Under the pieces are notes generated by a model. It had not been told where the DNA came from, ran no database searches, and saw only the letters and a program-made list of their open reading frames with translations. Shown in pieces: positions 57,421 to 64,000 of a stretch of 64,000 nt of DNA. Within the stretch, counting starts at the first letter, position 1, and each line of letters opens with the position of its first letter. A program made the translations under genes and the position numbers. The DNA comes from Methylotenera sp. (GTDB lineage: Bacteria; Pseudomonadota; Gammaproteobacteria; Burkholderiales; Methylophilaceae). The stretch is from contig JAKFVD010000017.1 of the NCBI GenBank assembly GCA_021732365.1, positions 62,001 to 126,000 of the forward strand, read 5' to 3'.

Positions 57421-60352
57421 ATTTTCTCACCTCACCCGCACCAAATAGATTGCTCACGCAACGGCCACAAATTGTTGGATGCTCTGCGTGAGCGCCAACA
57501 TCTGCGCGGTAATGCCAGCAGCGGTCACATTTTTTATAGATGCTTGGTGACACTACAACATTATACTGTGTTGCCGCAGTATCAATTTCACACACTTTAT
57601 GTAAAGTGGCACGAGATGTAATCATTACAAAACGTAAATCATCGCTTAAACTTTCTAATAAGTCATAAGCATCTAATGAAGCATAAATATCAACCTCTAC
57701 TTGCAAAGATGACCCAACTTTACCTGCTGAACGCAAAACCTCTATTTCACGCATTGTTTCGGATCGAACACGCCTTATAATTTCCCATTTGTATTTTAGA
57801 TAATCATAATTAGGCAAGAACTCTGGAACTACTGAGTCAATAGAACTACTATCCAACCAGCAATGCAACAAAACATAGTCATCAGTTTCTGGGTAAAGTG
57901 TTTGCCAGACCTCTTCTGCAGTGAATGTAATTATTGGTGCGACCAATCCTGCTAATGTATTCACAATTCGCCAAAGAACTGTTTGTGCAGCTCTTCTAGA
58001 TTTAGAGTTTTCTGCTGTCGTATATAAACGATCTTTTAATACATCTAGATAAAAGCCACCTAAATCTTCTGAGCAATAATTCAGCAACATTTGTGAAATT
58101 CGCTGAAATTCATATTGATTATAGGCATCACGGCAATTGATAAATAATTCCCTGAGCTGACCAAGTGCATATTGGTCAATTTCTGGTAGTTCATCCATAG
58201 AAATTGATTGGCTTTTAACATCAAAATCTGCAAGATTCGCCAATAGAAATTTCATGGTATTGCGAATACGGCGATAGCTTTCTGCCACCCGTTTCAAGAT
58301 TTCATCTGAAATCGTCAGCTCGCCAGAATAATCCGTTGATGCCGTCCATAAGCGCAAAATATCCGCGCCATAAGTATCCATTACCTTTTGCGGTGCAACC
58401 ACATTGCCTTTAGATTTGCTCATCTTATGGCCAGCACCATCGACTACAAAACCATGCGTTAATAAGGCGTTATAAGGCGCGCGACCATCAATGGCGCAGC
58501 CTGTCAGCAAGCTGGATTGAAACCAGCCGCGATGCTGATCGGAGCCTTCTAAATATAAATCCGCAGGGAAATTTAACTCAGGGCGGCGTTTTAATACCGC
58601 CGCATGCGTTGCGCCAGAATCAAACCAAACGTCTAAAGTGTATGTAACTTTTTTATAGTCGGCCGCATTTTCAGGTGCATATTGCGCCAAAAATGCGGCG
58701 CCATCCAAACTAAACCAAGCTTCAACGCCTGTTTTCTCAACCAGCAAACAAGCCTGCTCTAGTAAAGAGGCTGTTTGTGGGTGCGGCTCACCCGTTTCTT
58801 TATGCACAAAAAACGGCATCGGTACGCCCCAGTTACGCTGGCGCGACACACACCAGTCTGGGCGATTCTTAATCATCGCCTCTAAACGTGCGCGACCCCA
58901 GCTGGGGAAAAATTCAGTTGCGTCTACTGCACTATTGGCATGCTCACGTAAACTTGCACCCGCGGCATCTTGAGAATTCATGCCAATAAACCACTGATGC
59001 GTAGCCAACTGTATTAATGGCGTTTTGTGGCGCCAGCAATGTGGGAAGCTATGGTCAAAACGCTTATTAGTAAATAAGGTGCCATTTTCTTGCAATTTAC
59101 CTAAAATTATTTTATTGGCTTCTTTTCTTTCTAAGCCACGAATCGGCTCAAACTCGACCAAGTCGCTATTAAAGAATTTACCATCGCCACCCATTAAAAT
59201 ACGTGGTTTTTCATTAGGGAAATTAGCCTTCATCACCAGCCAGTCATCATTACCATGCGCGGCGGCGGTATGCACTAAACCTGTACCTGCCTCAGCTGTA
59301 ACATGCTCACCACATATGATCGGAACATTCCTGTTATCAAATGGATGTTTTAATTCTAGGAACTCTAGCTTTCTACCTAAGACTGTAGCTTTTACATCCC
59401 ATTGTTCTAAATCATATTTCCTTTTTAAATGCTTACTAAAAAAATCGTCAACCGCACTTAAAGGTAATCCTTGCAATTCCATTGAAGATGGAATTTTTGC
59501 TAAGTCAGCCAAAACTATTAAATAACCTTTATCTGTACTTACTAGGCTGTAGCCCATTTCAGGGTGCACACTAACTGCTTGATTAGCAGGTAATGTCCAA
59601 GGAGTTGTTGTCCAAATCACAGCAAACACATCACCTTGAATTGTTTCATTTAAGCCAAACGCTTTACTTAACGCTAAATTATCTGCAACTTTAAAACCCA
59701 CATCAATCGCAGGCGAATTCACATCTTCGTATTCCACTTCAGCCTCAGCCAATGCAGAGCCGCAATCGACGCACCAATGCACTGGCTTGCTGCCTTGATA
59801 CAGATAACCGTTACTATAAATTTCACCCAAAGCGCGCATGATATCGGCTTCGGTTTTGAAATCCATCGTTAAGTATGGATTATCCCAATCACCCAACACA
59901 CCTAGGCGAATAAAGTCTTTCTTTTGCTTTTCTACTTGCTCGGCGGCATAGGCGCGGCACAATTCGCGAAACTTGGCAGGGTCTATATTTTTACCATGAT
60001 TTTTCTCTACCACCAGCTCAATCGGCAAGCCGTGACAATCCCATCCTGGCACATAAGGCGCATCAAAACCGCTTAAGGTTTTAGATTTAACAATAATGTC
60101 TTTTAAGATTTTATTTACCGCGTGGCCAATATGAATATCGCCATTGGCATAGGGCGGGCCGTCATGCAGAATAAATTTCTTAGCGCCTTTACGCGATGCA
60201 CGAATGCGCTCATACAGCTTTTTATCCGTCCACTGTTTTAACCAAGCAGGTTCGCGCTTAGCTAAATCGCCACGCATAGGGAAAGGCGTTTCAGGCTGAT
60301 TGATTTTGTATTTTAAATCTTTGGTTTCTAGATTTTTAGTATCTTGGGTCAT
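57413..60352 (-). CDS. ileS: Isoleucyl-tRNA synthetase
   Basis: Charges tRNA-Ile and edits valine; 979 residues. HIGH-type motif [11 protein letters not shown] near residue 70, editing region with [18 protein letters not shown] in [12 protein letters not shown], and a C-terminal zinc site [12 protein letters not shown]. Part of the murJ-ribF-ileS-lspA order. Confidence 0.97.
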   Translation of the reverse strand: MTQDTKNLETKDLKYKINQPETPFPMRGDLAKREPAWLKQWTDKKLYERIRASRKGAKKFILHDGPPYANGDIHIGHAVNKILKDIIVKSKTLSGFDAPYVPGWDCHGLPIELVVEKNHGKNIDPAKFRELCRAYAAEQVEKQKKDFIRLGVLGDWDNPYLTMDFKTEADIMRALGEIYSNGYLYQGSKPVHWCVDCGSALAEAEVEYEDVNSPAIDVGFKVADNLALSKAFGLNETIQGDVFAVIWTTTPWTLPANQAVSVHPEMGYSLVSTDKGYLIVLADLAKIPSSMELQGLPLSAVDDFFSKHLKRKYDLEQWDVKATVLGRKLEFLELKHPFDNRNVPIICGEHVTAEAGTGLVHTAAAHGNDDWLVMKANFPNEKPRILMGGDGKFFNSDLVEFEPIRGLERKEANKIILGKLQENGTLFTNKRFDHSFPHCWRHKTPLIQLATHQWFIGMNSQDAAGASLREHANSAVDATEFFPSWGRARLEAMIKNRPDWCVSRQRNWGVPMPFFVHKETGEPHPQTASLLEQACLLVEKTGVEAWFSLDGAAFLAQYAPENAADYKKVTYTLDVWFDSGATHAAVLKRRPELNFPADLYLEGSDQHRGWFQSSLLTGCAIDGRAPYNALLTHGFVVDGAGHKMSKSKGNVVAPQKVMDTYGADILRLWTASTDYSGELTISDEILKRVAESYRRIRNTMKFLLANLADFDVKSQSISMDELPEIDQYALGQLRELFINCRDAYNQYEFQRISQMLLNYCSEDLGGFYLDVLKDRLYTTAENSKSRRAAQTVLWRIVNTLAGLVAPIITFTAEEVWQTLYPETDDYVLLHCWLDSSSIDSVVPEFLPNYDYLKYKWEIIRRVRSETMREIEVLRSAGKVGSSLQVEVDIYASLDAYDLLESLSDDLRFVMITSRATLHKVCEIDTAATQYNVVVSPSIYKKCDRCWHYRADVGAHAEHPTICGRCVSNLFGAGEVRKYA

Positions 60353-60369
60353 GGTTTGATTCTTAGGTT

Positions 60370-61311
60370 TTAATTCTTAACATCTTGTTTATTAAAATAA
60401 TCTCTTGCTACAACAATATCTTGCGCAATTTGCGCTTTTAACGCATCTAATCCGCTAAATTTCATTTCATCGCGTATTTTATGCAGAAATTCTACATGCA
60501 CGTGCCTGCCATATAAATCCGCATTAAAATCAAGGATATGCACCTCTAACGATAGCTTTGGCACACCTGCAATCGTTGGGCGTACGCCTAAATTGGCTAC
60601 CGCCTGTAAACCATCTAATTGCCGACCTTGAAATTGAGCTGCGCTCAATTTTACTGCATATACACCCGTTAAGGCAGGCCGTTCATGCTTGATATGAATA
60701 TTAGCCGTGGGAAAGCCCAGTTCGCGACCGCGTTTAGCGCCATGCACTACTTTTCCGCTGATGCTATAAGCGCGGCCTAACAATTCTGATGCAAGCTGCA
60801 AATTACCATAAGACAAGGCATCGCGTACGCGTGTGCTGGATATGCGCTCATTTGCAAAATTGACTGGCGCAAAATCAATCAAATCAAATTGATTAGCTTT
60901 GAAATCGGTGACTGTTCCTGTGCGCTTGGTGCCGAATCTAAAGTCTTCACCCACCAAAATCGTACTCACCTGAAGCTTTTTTCGCAGGATTTCATCCATA
61001 AATGCTTGCGCACTGATGGCTGAAAATCGCTGGTTAAAAGCGCATACAAAGGTTTTTTGTACGCCAGCTTCAATAAAATACTCTAATTTTTCGCGCAAAT
61101 TGCATAAGCGGCTGGGTGCATTCAATGGCGTAAAAAACTCACGCGGATGCGGCTCAAAAGTCATCACCGCTGGGGTCAGGTTTTTAGCATTTGCCACTTT
61201 AATCAAGCGTTTTAACAATGCCTGATGACCCAAATGCATGCCATCGAAATTGCCGATAGCTAATGCAATCGCTGGCTGCTGCGATTGTGGAATATGCCTG
61301 AAAACTTGCAT
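60370..61311 (-). CDS. ribF: Bifunctional riboflavin kinase / FAD synthetase
   Basis: Makes FMN and FAD from riboflavin; 313 residues. N-terminal FAD synthetase domain with [15 protein letters not shown] and [12 protein letters not shown]-terminal kinase domain with [20 protein letters not shown]. Start and murJ stop share one base (TAATG). Confidence 0.95.
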   Translation of the reverse strand: MQVFRHIPQSQQPAIALAIGNFDGMHLGHQALLKRLIKVANAKNLTPAVMTFEPHPREFFTPLNAPSRLCNLREKLEYFIEAGVQKTFVCAFNQRFSAISAQAFMDEILRKKLQVSTILVGEDFRFGTKRTGTVTDFKANQFDLIDFAPVNFANERISSTRVRDALSYGNLQLASELLGRAYSISGKVVHGAKRGRELGFPTANIHIKHERPALTGVYAVKLSAAQFQGRQLDGLQAVANLGVRPTIAGVPKLSLEVHILDFNADLYGRHVHVEFLHKIRDEMKFSGLDALKAQIAQDIVVARDYFNKQDVKN

Positions 61312-62870
61312 TAGTGCTTTACTCGACGCATATAGTCTTTAGGCCTGAAACCTAACAAAAACAGGGTAGCAAAATAAGTTATGCCGCCCAGCACGACTAG
61401 ACCGCTAATATAGGCTAAGCGTTTCATCAGGCTAAAATTCAGCCATGCGTTTGCATCGCCCATCGCAAAATACAATATCGCTGCCATCACACTTAACGCT
61501 AAAATTAGCTTAAAAATAAAGAGCAACCAGCCTGCTTGTGGCTGATAAATATGCGCTTTGCGCAAATGGTAAAAAAGCAAGGTGGCGTTGATACAAGCGC
61601 CCAGACCGATTGCAAGCGCCAAAGCAGCGTGGTTTAAGTGCAAACCAAAAATAAAAATCAGATTCATCAACTGCGTTGCCACCAAGGTGAATACTGCGAT
61701 TTTTACTGGCGTTTTAATATTTTGTCGGGCATAAAAACCAGGGGCTAGAATTTTCACCAAAATCAAACCCAGCAAACCAATGCTGTAGGCAATCAGCGCT
61801 TGCTGGGTCATGGCTACATCAATCGCCGTAAATTTGCCGTAATGAAACAAAGTTGCCACCAAAGGTGTGGCCAAAACGGCTAATGCCACGGCTGCGGGCG
61901 CCGCCAAAATAAAGGTCAGGCGCAAGCCCCAGTCTAATAATTGTGAGTATTCACTATCGTCGCTTCCTGCGTACGCCTTAGACAGGCTGGGTAGTAGTAT
62001 TGTACCCAAGGCCACACCTAACACCCCTGTTGGAAATTCCATTAAGCGGTCGGCGTAATAAAGCCAGCTCACACTGCCAGTGGCTAAAAATGATGCAAAA
62101 ATAGTGTTAATAATCAGCGAAATCTGTGCAACAGAAACGCCTAGAACGGCTGGGCCCATCAACTTTAAAATGCGCGACACTCCTTTATCAATATTGCCTT
62201 CATCATCACGCTTCATTTCAAATTTTGGCAGTAATCCAATTTGCTTTAAAAACGGGATTTGAAAGATTAGTTGTAAAAATCCACCTACAAACACTGCCCA
62301 GGCCAAAACTTTGATGGGTTCTGCAAAATGATCCGCAAAAAACAATACCGCCGCGATCATGGCGACATTCAGCCAAACAGGGGTAAACGCAGGGATGCCG
62401 AATTTGTTATAGGTATTGAGCACGCCGCCCGCCATAGAAACCAGCGAGATAAAGAAAATATAAGGGAACGTGATGCGTAACAACTCAATAGTGAGTTGCA
62501 TCTTGTCTGGTTCAGCTTTAAATCCAGGCGCAATCAGAGCCACAATCCAAGGCGCTGCCAACATACCCAGCAAGGTCACTCCGACTAAAATAATGCCTAA
62601 CCAAGTGGCTACACGGTTAACCAAACTATGCGTTTCATCAAAGGTGCGCTGGCTTTTGTACTCCGCCAAAATTGGCACGAACGCCTGACTAAAAGCGCCT
62701 TCCGCCGATATGCGGCGCAACAAATTAGGAATTTTGAACGCGACAATAAAGGCATCGGTAATCATGCCCGCGCCAAACACACGCGCAATGAGCGTATCGC
62801 GCACAAAACCCAATATGCGCGAGATAAACGTCATGCTGCCAACTTTAGCTAAGGCTTTGAGTAAGTTCAT
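61311..62870 (-). CDS. murJ: Lipid II flippase MurJ
   Basis: MOP-superfamily flippase for lipid II; 519 residues, 14 or so hydrophobic helices. N-terminal signature [22 protein letters not shown] and the first-helix region [20 protein letters not shown] are typical MviN/MurJ. Head of the murJ-ribF-ileS-lspA run, divergent from rpsT. Confidence 0.95.
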   Translation of the reverse strand: MNLLKALAKVGSMTFISRILGFVRDTLIARVFGAGMITDAFIVAFKIPNLLRRISAEGAFSQAFVPILAEYKSQRTFDETHSLVNRVATWLGIILVGVTLLGMLAAPWIVALIAPGFKAEPDKMQLTIELLRITFPYIFFISLVSMAGGVLNTYNKFGIPAFTPVWLNVAMIAAVLFFADHFAEPIKVLAWAVFVGGFLQLIFQIPFLKQIGLLPKFEMKRDDEGNIDKGVSRILKLMGPAVLGVSVAQISLIINTIFASFLATGSVSWLYYADRLMEFPTGVLGVALGTILLPSLSKAYAGSDDSEYSQLLDWGLRLTFILAAPAAVALAVLATPLVATLFHYGKFTAIDVAMTQQALIAYSIGLLGLILVKILAPGFYARQNIKTPVKIAVFTLVATQLMNLIFIFGLHLNHAALALAIGLGACINATLLFYHLRKAHIYQPQAGWLLFIFKLILALSVMAAILYFAMGDANAWLNFSLMKRLAYISGLVVLGGITYFATLFLLGFRPKDYMRRVKH

Positions 62871-62970
62871 TTAATATTTAGAATGGATGACTTAAATTAG
62901 GATTTTTTTAATAGCGTGCATTTTAACATGGCGGCATGGCTTTAATTACATGCTTTTTAGTGATTAGTTC

Positions 62971-62999
62971 TTGCCAAAGAACTTAAAAAACACTATTAT
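62971..62999 (+). promoter_or_regulatory. Sigma-70 promoter of rpsT
   Basis: TTGCCA (62971-62976), 17-base spacer, TATTAT (62994-62999); predicts a leader of about 65 bases before the rpsT ATG. Confidence 0.65.
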
Positions 63000-63070
63000 G
63001 CACGGTTTCGTATTAACACTAACTTATATTAGTCATAGCGCTCTAAGCTATACATTAGGACAATTAACAC

Positions 63071-63469
63071 ATGGCAAATACCGCACAAGCACGCAAACGC
63101 GCACGTCAATCTGTAAAAGTAAATGCACATAACTCTGCATTACGTTCAACTTTACGTACTGCAATCAAAAAAGTATTAAAAGCAGTAGAGGGTGGCGATA
63201 AAGCCGTTGCAATGGCTACTTACCAAGAAAACGTTAGCGTTATTGATCGCATTGCTGATAAAAACATTATTCATAAAAACAAAGCAGCACGTCATAAAAG
63301 CCGTTTAACTGCTGCTATCAAAGCATTATCAACTGATGGCCCAGTAATGTTAACTAAAAAAGCAGCTCCTGCAAAAGCTAAAGCAGCACCAAAAGCGAAG
63401 GCAGCAGCTCCTGCTAAAGCTAAAGCGGCAGCAAAACCTAAAGCAGCGCCAAAAGCAAAAACTGTTTAA
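63071..63469 (+). CDS. rpsT: 30S ribosomal protein S20 with Lys/Ala/Pro tail
   Basis: S20 binds 16S rRNA at the base of the 30S body. Residues 1-87 are an ordinary S20 ([32 protein letters not shown]). The chain then runs on to 132 residues with a tail from residue 96 made almost only of Lys, Ala and Pro ([19 protein letters not shown]), like histone H1 or AlgP tails; ordinary S20 is about 87. Tail codons are uniform (GCA/GCT, AAA), so it looks like expanded repeats rather than a frameshift; the stop is followed at once by a terminator. Confidence 0.96.
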   Translation: MANTAQARKRARQSVKVNAHNSALRSTLRTAIKKVLKAVEGGDKAVAMATYQENVSVIDRIADKNIIHKNKAARHKSRLTAAIKALSTDGPVMLTKKAAPAKAKAAPKAKAAAPAKAKAAAKPKAAPKAKTV

Positions 63470-63498
63470 TTAAACCCAGTTAGATTTAATTAACAAAT

Positions 63499-63526
63499 AA
63501 AAAAGCCTCGCATGCGAGGCTTTTTT
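63499..63526. terminator. Terminator after rpsT (bidirectional)
   Basis: Perfect 28-base palindrome with arm AAAAAAGCCTCGCA and T-run; between convergent rpsT and purK. Confidence 0.9.
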
Positions 63527-63611
63527 ATTGTCTGTTCTATTTAAATAGCATCTTTTAAATTACATCATTTAAATCAGCCCTATATACGACTCACTTTAAA
63601 TGCAAGTCAGC

Positions 63612-64000
63612 TTAGCCAATATTTAGCTGACTACGCGCTATTAAAGCTATATTTAATAACGCTTGTTTATCTAGTGCTTTCAAGCGGCCAATCACCGTGA
63701 AGTGTCCCATTTTTCTTGCTTTGCGTGGCTGTTCTTTGCTATACAAATGTAATTTTAGATTATTATGCGCCAAGGCTTTTTCCCAAGTTGGCTCAGCGTT
63801 ATTCACCCAGCTGTCGCCCAGAATATTCACCATTACCGCATTGCTGTGCAAACTAGCATCACCCAGCGACAGACCAGTCAATGCGCGCACTTGTTGTTCA
63901 AATTGATTTGTGACGCAAGCATCAATAGTGTAATGGCCAGAATTATGTGGGCGCGGCGCGATCTCATTCACCAATAACTTTTTACCCACCACAAAAAACT
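63612..64000 (-). CDS. purK: PurK, C-terminal part (5' end cut by window edge)
   Basis: N5-carboxyaminoimidazole ribonucleotide synthase of purine synthesis (ATP-grasp). Only about 129 C-terminal residues are present: VNEIAPRPHNSGHYTIDAC, TNQFEQQVRALTGL, VMVNILGD, KLHLYSKEQPRKARKMGHFT. The frame is open past the right edge and the first Met at 63992 is internal. Confidence 0.94.
   Translation of the reverse strand, partial: FFVVGKKLLVNEIAPRPHNSGHYTIDACVTNQFEQQVRALTGLSLGDASLHSNAVMVNILGDSWVNNAEPTWEKALAHNNLKLHLYSKEQPRKARKMGHFTVIGRLKALDKQALLNIALIARSQLNIG

Noticed and set aside
59025..59525. 166-codon open frame on the plus strand
   Set aside because: Antisense inside ileS; no motif and composition of a shadow frame.

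Overview
The window looks like the chromosome of an AT-rich methylotrophic betaproteobacterium, most like the Methylophilaceae (Methylotenera or Methylophilus type). The grounds are a PQQ dehydrogenase of the lanthanide-type methanol dehydrogenase class (xoxF-like), two PEP-CTERM proteins, and ordinary betaproteobacterial gene order (pepP-ubiH, lptD-surA-pdxA-rsmA, murJ-ribF-ileS-lspA). Genus is an inference from memory of these families; no search was run. Coding density is high. I found no tRNA, rRNA, CRISPR array, insertion sequence, integrase or prophage.

Layout. 1-6.0 kb: 3'-truncated aroC, a TPR/glycosyltransferase-like protein, a glutamine amidotransferase, rluE divergent from icd, and a cold-shock gene with a long leader. 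6.4-9.4 kb: type IV pilus genes pilB-pilC. 9.4-15.7 kb (minus strand): an apparent operon amgK-murU-pepP-ubiH-ubi hydroxylase-dsbC, joining peptidoglycan sugar recycling, ubiquinone synthesis and periplasmic disulfide isomerisation. 15.9-22.2 kb: lptD-surA-pdxA-rsmA, then adk. 22.3-29 kb: a LapA-like membrane protein, leuS, lptE, holA, proA, nadD. 29-34.5 kb (minus): a PEP-CTERM protein and the biotin operon bioB-bioF-bioH-bioC-bioD (no bioA here). 34.6-37.8 kb: comF, xoxF-like dehydrogenase, trmL. 38-44 kb: gpsA, an SH3 protein, secB, grxC and a rhodanese on the minus strand, diverging from gpmI-envC, an arrangement close to that of Escherichia coli. 44-50 kb: small lipoproteins, a DUF4157 zincin, YjbQ, an AHSA1 protein, and clpB with a lytic transglycosylase. 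50-54.2 kb: a three-gene cluster (DUF2946, TonB-dependent receptor, Asp-box beta-propeller) that looks like a metal-uptake module. 54.2-64 kb: DUF808 and YnfA membrane proteins, a second PEP-CTERM protein, a molybdopterin oxidoreductase, murJ-ribF-ileS-lspA, rpsT, and 5'-truncated purK.

The best candidate for something little described is the 50.0-54.2 kb cluster. Its propeller has a predicted mature N-terminal His, a CECC motif and a CPHH motif. Its first gene is a DUF2946 protein with an HCPFC motif, and a perfect dyad lies just upstream of that gene. Other points of note are a leucyl-tRNA synthetase lacking the leucine-specific insertion before KMSKS, an isocitrate dehydrogenase with NAD-type residues at several cofactor positions, a ribosomal protein S20 with a histone-H1-like Lys/Ala/Pro tail, a pair of inverted G-rich repeats between trmL and gpsA, and a tandem duplication of a -10 element before gpmI.
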